The translations under genes were made by a program, and so were the position numbers. 64,000 bases of DNA from Bradyrhizobium diazoefficiens (GTDB lineage: Bacteria > Pseudomonadota > Alphaproteobacteria > Rhizobiales > Xanthobacteraceae). This document shows, one piece after another, positions 1 through 9,800 of this stretch (position 1 is the first letter of the stretch; each line of letters opens with the position of its first letter). Below the pieces are notes generated by a model, which had not been told where the DNA came from, did not search any database, and saw only the letters and a list, made by a program, of their open reading frames with translations. Where the stretch lies: positions 1,178,001 through 1,242,000 of the forward strand of contig NZ_CP067041.1 in the NCBI RefSeq assembly GCF_016599855.1, read 5' to 3'.

Positions 1-172
1 TCGAATTCAGCCGCCGCCATCTTCAACATCCTCAGCCGTAACTTCTTCTCCGCTGTCCATCAGCAACCGATCCCGCATCTGCCAAAGATGGCATCGCCTT
101 GACTGTGGCATTGCAAAGAGTTGCGGCCTCATTACAGTACAACTGATTTTCATAAGACATTCAGAGGAAACA

Positions 173-1831
173 ATGCCGAAGCGCAGGGTGGTCGACCTGT
201 ACCAACGTATTTTCGCGTCCGACCCGCTCTTGCTGCAACCCAAAAACCAGGAGGACTTCGGCAACGAAATACTTCGCAACCTTCTTGTCTTTCGTCCGCA
301 AGCGACAAGCGCGCCTCATCTTATCGATGTGCTGGCGCCGCTTACGACACCAAAGCCGGCGCCCCCGCCGAAGCCAGACAGAAATCTTATCAAACGATAT
401 TACGAGTCACTTCGCGATCGCACGAAGCTGTCCGCAGCCGACTTCAATGCCCTCGCCGACGTCACCATGATCGCGCGCGGAGAGCTTACCGAAGCGCGTG
501 GCGTCATTCATAAGTTCACGCATAAGGCGCAGACGGCCGCGGACAACAGCCTGACGACGCGTCAAAAGCACGACGCTTTTGAGGCGCGGCTGAAAATCGC
601 TGCGATCGGATACCGCGTGTTGATCGCGAAGCTGGATCCAGCCTATGTGAGTGAAGATCTGTCCCCGCTACCCACCTTCGACGATGCGATCGTCCAAAGG
701 ACGTCGGAATCCTTCAAGCAGTCCAGCGAGGTCGCGCGTACTGTCTTAAGGCCGAAGAGTGATCCACGCGATTGGGAGGAGGAATTCGCCAATCATCTCG
801 GCCTCGCTGTTAAGCAGCAGGCAGACTTGATCGTGTTCCCTGAGTTTAGTCTGCCACCCCAGCGCGTGAGGCCCGGCGAGACGCAGGACCAAGTTACGAA
901 ACGCCTCGAGGGGGAGCTGAACACAACGCCTCACGATCATTTTGTGTTCGCCGGCAGTCGCCATGAGGACCGCTATAATCGTGGTCTCATTTTGAAGAAA
1001 GAGGGGAGCCGAATTTCTTCGGAGTATTGGCACTACAAGCGCGCTTCGGCGCGGGGGCTCGGTGAAAATATTATCGGCACGCGCGCAACGACGATCCCGT
1101 CTTATACAACCAACATCTCGTTCCTGACTAAGGGAACATTCGCTGTTGGAATAGCGATTTGTTATGACACTTACGATCCGACCACCTTTCTCAGCTTAGT
1201 TCTTGAAGCCGCGTATTGCTCGCGCGAATATCTACCCAAAATCCTAATCGTACCATCGTTCAATACATCGCAGGACTTCGTCGCCTTGCTCCGCGACTTG
1301 AGCTTTGTCGCGCGGTGTTCGGTTGTTTATGTCAATGGCCTGCATGGCGACGCGGAAATGTTCGTCTGCGGTGTACGCATCTCCGATTTTGTGGACAATC
1401 GGCAAGTCATCCTGACGAGCCTAGCGGATAAGAGAACGGAGCTCGGTGATCAGCTCGACGACGAGAAGAAAGATTTCGTCCGACGAGCGACCACTTCGCC
1501 TGGTCTCGTGAGAACGCCGAAGGAGAAGGCTTGGGTCGAAAAGACTCAACGTGAACATGCGGCCGTTTCCGATCTCGAGCGAGAATTGATGCGCCTTGAA
1601 GCCGCGGGCGAGCTGGATTATATCGAAACCATCGAAGATTGCGGCCACTGCACCGGCGGAACGCATCTTCTTCCCGATCGGCGTTGCCGGCGGGATATCC
1701 TGTACTACAATCTCAACAAGGACCTAATCGCAGCTCTTCTGGAATTTCGTGCTGGCTATTTCGGCCAGGAAGAGTTCTTGCCTGGCCCGTTCCGCCGTGA
1801 CGAACTCGATGCCGTATGGGGATCTACGTAG
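173..1831 (+). CDS. Nitrilase-superfamily (carbon-nitrogen hydrolase fold) protein, stand-alone, 552 aa
   Basis: The middle of the protein carries the nitrilase Glu-Lys-Cys triad: Glu224 in VFPEFSLP, Lys289 in HYKRA and Cys330 in GIAICYDTYD. Family members hydrolyse non-peptide C-N bonds (nitrile, amide, carbamoyl) or act as amide-transferring domains. About 200 residues precede the catalytic fold and about 110 follow the last recognisable part, so it is much longer than an ordinary ~280-aa nitrilase. The C-terminus has a Cys/His-containing stretch (EDCGHCTGGTH) that may bind metal. The ATG is preceded by AGAGGAAA at good spacing, which fixes the start. No signal peptide or membrane segment is evident. 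The substrate is unknown. Similar long nitrilase-fold proteins occur as effector-like domains in some defence genes (for example the nitrilase part of DRT type 1 reverse transcriptases), but no reverse transcriptase is present here. Confidence 0.85.
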   Translation: MPKRRVVDLYQRIFASDPLLLQPKNQEDFGNEILRNLLVFRPQATSAPHLIDVLAPLTTPKPAPPPKPDRNLIKRYYESLRDRTKLSAADFNALADVTMIARGELTEARGVIHKFTHKAQTAADNSLTTRQKHDAFEARLKIAAIGYRVLIAKLDPAYVSEDLSPLPTFDDAIVQRTSESFKQSSEVARTVLRPKSDPRDWEEEFANHLGLAVKQQADLIVFPEFSLPPQRVRPGETQDQVTKRLEGELNTTPHDHFVFAGSRHEDRYNRGLILKKEGSRISSEYWHYKRASARGLGENIIGTRATTIPSYTTNISFLTKGTFAVGIAICYDTYDPTTFLSLVLEAAYCSREYLPKILIVPSFNTSQDFVALLRDLSFVARCSVVYVNGLHGDAEMFVCGVRISDFVDNRQVILTSLADKRTELGDQLDDEKKDFVRRATTSPGLVRTPKEKAWVEKTQREHAAVSDLERELMRLEAAGELDYIETIEDCGHCTGGTHLLPDRRCRRDILYYNLNKDLIAALLEFRAGYFGQEEFLPGPFRRDELDAVWGST

Positions 1832-2607
1832 ATCACAAACTTCTTTGAGACGCTCGCGACAGGTCACAGCAGTAGGCGCCGCCGGTGGCACGGAGGTGTT
1901 ACCGGAACAAGTCAAGCGATTTACCGAGCCGATTCGCGCTCTAAAGCGCGAGCTTAGTTCGCAGCTGTCCCTGCATGGGCGACGCCAGCACAACGTCAAC
2001 GAGCTCACGCGCATGTAGCACATCGGCTTCGATAATCCAAAAATTGTCGAAGTCTGGATGTGCCTTATCCCCTAAGGCCATGCGCAGCTCGGGGAAGGCA
2101 GGTCGCTGACAACGCCAACAATATCGCTCGATAGCCGTTGAGGGAGCAGTATTTGATCCGAGCGATAAAACCGAGAGCTATCTGCACAATGGTGGTCGAC
2201 TTGTCGCTGAGCGCACAGAATAAGTATACGAGGTTGCTCAATTCTTGGGCAGCGCGAATTGAAGGGAAGAAGGCTTGTCGGGACGCAGATCGGACGACTC
2301 GGATCTACCTCGATCTCTTTGGCTGGAGCGGTTAAAGGGAGGCGTGTGCACCGGGACATCAAAGGAAATCTGGTGTGAGCATACTCTTCCAGCGTGGAAT
2401 CCTACAGCTCCAGCGGGCGCGTATATCGACGGCCTCAGCCGAGGCTCTGCTCGGGCGGATGCAGGCCAGGAGTAAGCGCGAACCCGATACGCTGGCTTCA
2501 GAGTTAGAATGAATGTGCGAAGAAGCCTCCGGCTTGGAACGCAGGTTTGGATGGGATTGGACAGCAAAAAGGACGTCCATTTGGCCGGCTCCCCGGTAGG
2601 GCCGGTG
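1832..2607. other. Gene-poor stretch after the nitrilase gene
   Basis: No convincing gene is visible. A 14-bp perfect palindrome (GATCTACGTAGATC) overlaps the stop region of the nitrilase gene. Short open frames lack ribosome-binding sites and recognisable motifs. The composition fits degraded mobile DNA leading into the IS66 relic. Confidence 0.5.
2343..2371 (+). repeat. 29-bp imperfect direct repeat, copy 1 (brackets the IS66 relic)
   Basis: The sequence starting CGTGTGCACCGGGA recurs at 3655-3683 in the same orientation with about four mismatches. The two copies lie on either side of the IS66 TnpA relic and the kinase-like relic. They may be remnants of a transposon end or of a duplicated gene edge. 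Confidence 0.5.
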
Positions 2608-2852
2608 AGCCGGCTGGAGGTCCTCGAAGGACCGTCGGGGCGCCGTGTGCGTTCGGAGGCTGAGAGAGCCCGGATTGTCGCCGAGAGTCTCCTATCCGGT
2701 GCCCAGTGTCCGAGGTGGCGCGCAAGCATGGAGCGACGCGCTGGCAGATTTACGATTGGCGACAACGAGGCATGTTGGCGCCATGCGATGCATCGCAGTC
2801 GACATTCGCACCGGTAGGAACGCTGGGAGGCTTGGCGGACCAGCCATCTTGA
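2608..2852 (+). pseudogene. IS66-family TnpA (small DNA-binding transposition protein) relic with frameshift
   Basis: The first frame reads RLEVLEGPSGRR...SEAERARIVAESL, the typical N-terminus of IS66 TnpA. Near 2703 the reading frame changes. The continuation, VSEVARKHGATRWQIYDW followed by RQ and ending at TGA 2850-2852, is the helix-turn-helix part of the same family. The two halves are separated by a single frameshift. No TnpB or TnpC partner follows, so the element is a dead fragment. Its presence shows past IS activity at this edge of the accessory region. Confidence 0.75.
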
Positions 2853-3011
2853 TCTCGGGAAGTGCCCGCCGAATGTCTTTGGTTGGGTCATCACAAATCC
2901 GCAACGCCTATCGGAGCCGGTCCAGGCTTCCGGCAGTCGAGGGCTCTATTTCCCCGATGCGACGCTGGCGAGTCGATTAATTGCGCAGACGTTCGTCGGC
3001 GAAGACTACAG

Positions 3012-3395
3012 CTAAGTAGCACATTGGGAAACGCATCGAAGAAGTTCCGAGAGAATTTCGTCAGGTTCTTTGCTTGTCGTATCGATGGCGATCGAATTCA
3101 AAGGCGCTCTCAGGCGGTGCTCGTCGAGCGACCATCGCTGATCGAATAGCGCCGCATCTTGCCCTTCCGCAACGCGTCGGGACCGCGCTACCGATTTTTC
3201 CGCGCTTACAAAGAAGTGAATGTCTGCATCGAGAAAGATTTGGCTGACAGTTCGGCCATCTGCAACGAAGCTTTGGTGTCGCACGAACTGCTTGGCCGTG
3301 TGGACGAGAGACTTGCGAATGGAACGATATTGGATCCACGTTAGACGAGGTGAGCCGCCGATTGAATATTGGAATTCGCGCTGCTCGTAGGGCAT
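3012..3395 (-). pseudogene. Cytidylate-kinase-like C-terminal fragment
   Basis: The fragment shows the order seen in the C-terminal half of cytidylate kinases: a helix before VADGRT (family: LDGRDIGT), then IFLDADIHFFVSA (family: hydrophobic-PDAD-hydrophobic-TA), an SRRVAE motif, DEHRLRAPL (family: DxxRxxAPL) and a terminal IAIDTT. The N-terminal P-loop half is absent upstream in every frame, so this cannot be a functional kinase. Assignment rests on motif order only. It could also derive from a related nucleotide kinase. Confidence 0.5.
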
Positions 3396-4195
3396 TGCGT
3401 TTAGTGCGTGACCAGGGCGTTCGACGGGAGGCTCTTAGGCTTCTTGAAGCACTTGGTTTGCGCGAGCAAGTGCGCTGAATGCGGTCGGGACTACGGGTGC
3501 GCCGACGGCGTTGCGATGTTGTAGGCGAAGGTCTGCAGACGCGATTGTCGGCATGACGAGCTTGGGCCTTATTTGCTGGAGCTAACTCAAACTTGCCCAT
3601 GACGGATTGGAACGAGGTTCAAGTGTTTCAGACAGGATGGCGCCGTGTGCACGACGTGTGCACCGGGAGATCAAAGAAGATCTCATCACGGGTAGTGTAA
3701 ACAGGCGTGCTGAAGTGGGTTAGGCTGCCTCCTGAGCGCGTGCATCTTGGGGGGTGCGTAGCTTTTGGAGGTGGAAGCGCCCCCCCACCGCGCTTCCCGG
3801 GTCGTTGCTCGCGAATTTAGGTTCAAGCGCCTAGCGGGTTTTGGTCAGCCAGCATGCACTTCAACCGAAGGCGCGGCGGGAGATGTCGCGCATGTTCGGA
3901 ATCTCCGCCATGCGCCCCCCGGACGTCAGACTGGCCGGTACGAATTGCCATCGGCGACTTCTCTTCAGCAACCTCGGCCAGAGCCACAAGTCGACCGCTT
4001 TAGAGCGACCATTTGGTGCAGTTTACAGTCGCACCATCGTCGTCCATTTCGCAGGACTTCCTTGGACGCCACCGAGGAAGGGCGCGAGTGACCTTTTTGA
4101 GCGAGACATTTATATTTATAATGAGACACCGGGGTGCGAGCTTGGCGAGCCGCCACCCACCGACTAGGCTGATGGCTGCATTGCAGGAGGCGGAA
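3396..4195. other. Gene-poor stretch before the alpha/beta hydrolase gene
   Basis: Nothing gene-like is supported here. The region carries the second 29-bp direct repeat. The open frame that runs into the hydrolase gene from 4013 is considered non-coding up to 4195, because the only good ribosome-binding site is just before 4196. Confidence 0.5.
3655..3683 (+). repeat. 29-bp imperfect direct repeat, copy 2
   Basis: This is the partner of 2343-2371. The motif GACGTGTGCACC is immediately preceded by a partial tandem copy (CCGTGTGCAC), giving a short local duplication. Confidence 0.5.
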
Positions 4196-5833
4196 ATGAA
4201 TACTCCAGCGTCGGCAAACTCAGTGCGTTCCCTTGGGCTTCACTGCATCCGGAAGACGTCGAATGGGGCATGCGTAATCTTCGCTCACGGTGTTCTCTCG
4301 GACGGTGAAGCCGCATGGGGATTGCCGCCCTGGCCCGAACTGCTGGCCGGAGACCCTGCGTTGCCGGGGATTGGAATTTACAACTTCACGTACTTTACTA
4401 ACCCGGGATCGGGCTCATACAGCATCGACGATGTCGCAGACATGCTGCGCGAATTGTTCTCTGGCACTGAAGGCATGTGGGATCATTCAAAGCTTATCTT
4501 CGTGGGCCATAGTATGGGCGGAATCGTAGCACGTCGGTTCATCGTTGCGAATGCATTCCGCTTGATTGAGCATGGTACCAGGGTTGGGTTGATACTCCTC
4601 GCTTCGCCCACGCGAGGATCAGACTTGGCTAATCGTATCGCGATGCTCACCTGGTTACTCGGCCACAATCAGGCATCTGCACTGCGCATGTCAGCGAGCA
4701 ATATTTGGCTTGAGGGGCTTCATCGCGAGTTTTTAACGCTTAAAGAAAGCGGGCGTCTCTGGCTGAAGGGGCGGGAATTCGTTGAAGGCAAGCCGATGCG
4801 TATCCTGCGCTGGCTAGGAATATCTGACCGTGTGGTTGAACCGACTGAAGCCGCAGTCTATTTTGCAGACTCGCTGGTTTTGCCGGAAGACGATCACAGT
4901 TCCATCGCGAAACCCGGTGGCCGGAATCGGGTGCAATACAGCGCGGTGACACGCTTCATCGCGGAGTTCGGCAATCAACATCACTTGCAGCCCACGAACG
5001 CTTATGAGACGGAGGTCGCGGGCTCAGCCGTGAGTCGGCTAATGACGACCGATTTGGCGAAAGAAGAAGAGATCCCAAACAGCGCTCTCGCTGCACTTCA
5101 CGAAGCCATCCTGGAGACCCGACTGTACGTTGGCCGACGTGACCGTGGTGAACGGAACGCGGATGTTGAGGAGCGGCTAGCGCGGGTTTGGATGGATGTT
5201 GCAAATTCGTTGCCTCCGAGCCAGCAAGAGCTTGCGGACTTGTGCAGAATCAAGGGGCAGGCGTGGGCCGACCCGTCCTTGTGGAACGACCCGCGGTTTA
5301 AGAATTTGCCTGTCGAGCTCAACGATATTCTTGCGCGGATCAGCACCGCAGTAACGGCGCGGGCCTCTAAAGCTGCCGCTCCGGAGTTGAAGCGTGGCAT
5401 CGCCGCGATCCAATCTAGCCTTGAGCAATTTGAGGATGTCCGCCGCTACCTTGATGCCAAGGCGGGCCGGCCGACTTCAATCCGGACTGCAGTCACAAAC
5501 CGACTGGCTGACAACGGCGAGGCGGTTGAGTTTGAAGGCTTTGGAGAAGTGCGCCGTGTTACCGTAGCCGATCTTAAGGGACTGAGTCCGGAGGATCAGG
5601 AGGCCGTCGCGGCGGTCGAAGAAGCGATGCGCAAGCTGTCACTGGAGTGGCAGGCGGTTGTCAGGAAGGGGTTACTCTCGGAGGAAGACGAGCGGCAGCT
5701 AGCCATTATTTCGAAGCAAATGGCCCAGCGATTGCTCTTGATCTTCGGGATAGTTGAGGTTGCGTTGGGCGGTGCGCTGCAGGACCACTACGCGCAGCAG
5801 CGTACAATAGCAGAAAGCATGATCGGGCGATGA
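4196..5833 (+). CDS. Alpha/beta-hydrolase (lipase/esterase-like) with ~260-aa C-terminal extension, 545 aa
   Basis: The N-terminal ~270 residues form an alpha/beta hydrolase: an early VIFAHGV strand-turn (oxyanion region), the nucleophile elbow GHSMGG with Ser106, a SPTRGSD segment after it, and a DDHSSI motif that can supply the catalytic His. This resembles lipase/PGAP1-like serine hydrolases, so an ester of a lipid or small molecule is the likely substrate. The remaining ~260 residues are charged and mostly helical with no recognised domain. The start is set at the ATG preceded by GCAGGAGGCGGAA; an in-frame ATG at 4013 lacks such a site. No signal peptide is seen, so the protein is probably cytoplasmic. 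A strong hairpin lies 240 bp downstream. It could be a stand-alone lipase effector; nothing links it firmly to its neighbours. Confidence 0.8.
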   Translation: MNTPASANSVRSLGLHCIRKTSNGACVIFAHGVLSDGEAAWGLPPWPELLAGDPALPGIGIYNFTYFTNPGSGSYSIDDVADMLRELFSGTEGMWDHSKLIFVGHSMGGIVARRFIVANAFRLIEHGTRVGLILLASPTRGSDLANRIAMLTWLLGHNQASALRMSASNIWLEGLHREFLTLKESGRLWLKGREFVEGKPMRILRWLGISDRVVEPTEAAVYFADSLVLPEDDHSSIAKPGGRNRVQYSAVTRFIAEFGNQHHLQPTNAYETEVAGSAVSRLMTTDLAKEEEIPNSALAALHEAILETRLYVGRRDRGERNADVEERLARVWMDVANSLPPSQQELADLCRIKGQAWADPSLWNDPRFKNLPVELNDILARISTAVTARASKAAAPELKRGIAAIQSSLEQFEDVRRYLDAKAGRPTSIRTAVTNRLADNGEAVEFEGFGEVRRVTVADLKGLSPEDQEAVAAVEEAMRKLSLEWQAVVRKGLLSEEDERQLAIISKQMAQRLLLIFGIVEVALGGALQDHYAQQRTIAESMIGR

Positions 5834-6073
5834 CTCTCCGGGGCGGCTGCGAGCGCATTCTAGGATGCGTGTCCGACGGATCAATGTGCCTGGCACCATT
5901 CTAATCCGGGACAAAAGTCATGCACCTTGCTGATCATCAGCTCTCAACGACTTCGACATGCTTGGATGAGAGGAAGGTGCTCCTTTATCACGCGCCCCGT
6001 TGCTGTTCTAGGGAACCGCAAAAGGCCACCGAGGGAGCACACGGAGGGCAAGTTAATTACTGCCTTCCTTGTA

Positions 6074-6097
6074 GAGGCCCCTCCCGGAAGGGGCCTC
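6074..6097. terminator. Rho-independent-type hairpin between convergent genes
   Basis: A perfect 9-bp stem GAGGCCCCT / AGGGGCCTC with a 6-nt loop is followed on the plus strand by CACTTTT. It sits between the hydrolase gene (plus) and the amidase gene (minus), so it can serve as a shared terminator. The U-tract is short. Confidence 0.65.
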
Positions 6098-6139
6098 ACT
6101 TTTCATAGGTGAACTGAGCCATCAAGTTCTCTCGAAACG

Positions 6140-6751
6140 CTATGCAACCAGAGGCGCCGCGTCACGTACTCGTGCAAGCGTGTAGCTAACATTGGGAATA
6201 GCAACACTGTCCCATTCTTGACCAGCTTCGTTGCTTTGATCGCATCGGCATCGTGTGTGACACGCAATTCGTTTCTTTGCATCAGCGAGATACATCGCGG
6301 AATGACCGTATGCATTCACCGATGGATCCCAGTAGAAGATCAAATCCCCTGCGGCCAGTTGAGAAAGCTTATGCGCAGTTTGGTCGTGGCTAGCCTTTTG
6401 GAGTATTGATTCGATCAATCCGTCCTCGGTCAGCGTGCTGAACAATCGACGAGCACTGATCACTCCATAGATAGCCGACGGGAAGTCGCGTTGTATTGGC
6501 AATCCGCCGCCGGCTTCATTGGCTTCATGTCCAAGACAGCATGAGAGAAAGTGGGCACAATCATCGACGTTGTCGACCACCTTTCCGTCGGGTAAGTGCG
6601 CTGTCTCGTTAGTGTCTGTGCGGACAAAGACAGTCCCGTTCGGTACCTTAACGTAAGGAGTCGTTTCGCGCACGCCGACGTATCCATCGGAACATGACTT
6701 GGTCCAATACTTGCGGGCGTAGGCCAAAGCTTTGGCGCGATCGTATGTCAT
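6140..6751 (-). CDS. Papain-like putative amidase (Amidase_6 / NlpC-like), 203 aa
   Basis: The protein opens with YDRAKALAYARKYW, has Cys65 in DDCAHFLSCCLG and His150 in GDLIFYWDPSVNAYGHSAMY, and ends with a CHTRCRCDQ stretch. This is the layout of the 'putative amidase' family and NlpC/P60 relatives, thiol hydrolases acting on amide bonds, often in cell-wall peptides. No signal peptide is obvious, so export would need a helper or lysis. The ATG has GAGGTAAA directly upstream. It lies 141 bp downstream of the 2183-aa giant gene on the same strand, so it is probably the last gene of that operon, although the gap could hold its own promoter. As the giant-protein partner it could be a wall-opening or effector enzyme; that role is inferred. 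Confidence 0.75.
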   Translation of the reverse strand: MTYDRAKALAYARKYWTKSCSDGYVGVRETTPYVKVPNGTVFVRTDTNETAHLPDGKVVDNVDDCAHFLSCCLGHEANEAGGGLPIQRDFPSAIYGVISARRLFSTLTEDGLIESILQKASHDQTAHKLSQLAAGDLIFYWDPSVNAYGHSAMYLADAKKRIACHTRCRCDQSNEAGQEWDSVAIPNVSYTLARVRDAAPLVA

Positions 6752-6892
6752 TTTACCTCACAATTTGCACTATCAAAACCAAGTCGAAGAGCTTTGCTCG
6801 CACGTCATGGGAGCACGTCAAGAGCATCGCGCCTAGAACGTCGAATATATCTGTTCTTCTGACGCTTGCTGAATATATATCACCAGTTCACC

Positions 6893-9800
6893 TCATCCGC
6901 CTAGTCTTGCGACTGGAATTGGTAGCGACACCGCCACCACGCGCGCTTGCGCCTCACGCATCATGTTCAGGCTAGCGGGCGCAACACTGACGGCCGGCTC
7001 TTCGTCGCCGGCTGGCGAGAACAGCCAGTCGAAGTCGAGTCCGGCGCTGGCAATCTCGCCTGTCGAATGAAGCAGCGAAACGTCGGTCCAGCATTCATGC
7101 CCCGCCGGCATCGTCGTCTCAATCGATGCGAACAGGCCGCGATCGGTTATGCGCACCGGCGCAGGGAGCGAGTCGGTCACGACATCCATACTTCCATCTG
7201 AGCGCAGCAGTCGGGCTTCGACGGCGGTCGGCAAGTTCTCGGACGCCTTGCCCTTCTGTTGCAAGGTCAGGTGAATTCCCAAGACGAAGGATTGAGGCTG
7301 GTTGGTCCATTTAAGCGCGATGGGTTTCGGCGCGATCTTGTCGCCGAAAACGGCTGGCCGGAGATTGACCCGCAATCCGCTGAGCAGACGCTGATGCGAG
7401 GGAGGTCCGACGATCCGGAAATAGAGGTGGATACGGGTTGGATTTTCGCCATCAAAGCCAGTCGAGAGTAGATCGAAATAGGCTTCCTTGTACTTGAGCG
7501 ACACGTTGACGTTCCGGTCGCACAGGATCTGTGCGGGCGTTTCGAATTCGACGACGCGGATGGCGTGATCGCGCGGTAATTTCTTGCCAGTGTCGATGGT
7601 CGATCCATCGGGCGCGACCAAGATCACTTTCTTGTCCCGTACCAGCGCCGTTTGGGCGAACAGTTCTGCCGGCCGACCCAACTCCTTCAGAAAGTAGGAC
7701 GTAATTACCCCGAGGTGGCGATGAACATGAATCGGAAACGGATTGTCGAACGTCGACGGACATAGCCACGCTGCCTCCTCGACGCCGTTGAGACTGAAGG
7801 AGAGATGGCCGTCTTTGGGATCGAGCGCGGCAACCAGTTCGCGCACATGCCTGCGCTGGACTTTCCACGACTCCGTACCCTTGTCGTCCGTCTCGACCGC
7901 CGGCAAGTGCAGGAAGTCGAAATCTCGGCCGGTTCTGGTCCATCGGACGAAAGTCGGCGCACTTGCCAAGGTTGCGTAGGCCGACATCTTGTCCGCGCTT
8001 ATCGTGACCGACGTCGGCTTCGGGCGGCCGTCCGCGTCCTCTACCGGCGGCGACCATTCGAAACTCGCCAGCATCAACGGTGCATTGATCTCGCCGCGTT
8101 CGGTGTTGGCCGAGTTGTCGGTCACGAAGACCGACGTCGAGTACCGGCCGGGCGCGACGGGCTGGTGCAAGATCGCGAGGCTGAGGAGCCTCGACTTTTC
8201 GAACTTGAGGATCGTGACGAGGTCGCCTTCTTCATTGGTGACCGACGCGCCGACGCCGTCCACGGCAAGTCGAGACGTCTTTACTTCAACGCATTTATCG
8301 TTCTGCGCGAGAACCAAAAGCGAAAACGGCCGGTCATTGCCGGGCAGGAGATAGGACAGCAACTTCTCGGGCGGGCTTCCCGGCTGCTTGGGAACGATCC
8401 ACCAGCAGCGTTCGCCATCGAGGCCCAAGGCGTCCCGGCTGGCTCCGGTGGTCCAGTTGGGATCGATGTAGCGCCGCATCGCCGCACCGATGAACATTTC
8501 CTCGAACCACTGCTCGACCGCTGTACCGCCGTTCAGCGTGGCCGGCAGAAGCGAGAACATCGCGTTCTGATAGGCCGGCGCCGGGCCGTCGATATTATCG
8601 AAGGTGAGCCCCATTGGGCCCTCGCTCCTCAGGACCAGGCCGAACGCCGCCTCCCGGCCGAGCGGGCGATAGTCGACGCGCGGGTCCGGCCCGGCCTCTT
8701 TCCGGGAATCGATGATCTCGAGATGGTGGTCTTTGTCCGAAGGGTGCTCGCTCTCAAAATACGTGAACCCGTAGCTGAATCCGGTCTTTACCTCGAAGGC
8801 GATGCGGTCGGCGAGGCCGCCCCGAGCAAAGGGCGGCTCCTGAAGGATGGCCGCGACTGGGGGCGCGGGCCGGGCTAGCTCGTCGCCACCAGGAGCGGTG
8901 GTCAGCGGGATCAACGCGCGCAACTGCGGACGCGTCATCTTGACGTTCGCGAGGTCTGCCAGCACTGCAACGCGCATGCTCCACGCATGCGCCGGCGTCT
9001 TCGGAGTCTTGTCCCACCAGGTGACGACTTCGCCCCTATTGCGCAGCTTCAGCGCGTTTGCGTAACGTGATCGCAGCCGGAAGCGATGACGGAAATAGGT
9101 GGCCGACTCCGGATTCCAGTAGATTTCCTGAAGCGTGGTGCGCGCCGGCAACGGGTCGAGCGTCTTGGTGACGGTCTGCGCGTCAATATCCGGACGATCG
9201 AAGAACGCTTCGAGCTCGAACTGGGCAAGTTCTCCCTTGCCGTCGAGGTCGAGATCCAGCCGCAGTGCCGGGCAGGGGAGCGGCTCGGCATCCTTGCTCG
9301 CGCCACCGAATCTGAAGGGACGTGGATTCACATAATGGTAGATGGGCCGTCCAGTAGTCCGCCAGCGCTGGGTCGTGACGTCGATTTCCTGTAGCAACCG
9401 CCAATGGCGCCTGTCGGTGCCGTTGGTGGGCGTCCCCGTCATGATGTCGTATTTTCGGTTCTTCTCGACGCCCTGCATGACGATCATGCTTGCGGCGAGC
9501 GCGATCGCGATCTGGTTGTCTTTCGTCTTGTCGATTGCCGCGATCTCCTTGATGCCGTCATACATGGTTTCGATGCGAACGGCGGCGGCCGGGAAAGTGA
9601 GATAGCCCGTGGTCAGACTGCGCTGGGCATACTGCCGCATGTCCGGGTGGAAAACCGATGGGTGTGGCGAGGCGTCCTTGAAATGTTTATCCGGCACTAG
9701 CGAATCGAGCGACAGTCGCGCGACGACACCTTCGGGAACGTCTGCGGTGAAAGGCGCTGTGTCGGATCCCAGGCTGAGCGCTGTCCCAGGACGAAGCGTG

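Noticed and set aside
7805..8878. Long open frame on the plus strand inside the 2183-aa gene
   Set aside because: It is an antisense shadow caused by high GC; it is Arg-rich, lacks a ribosome-binding site, and the minus-strand gene is continuous through it.
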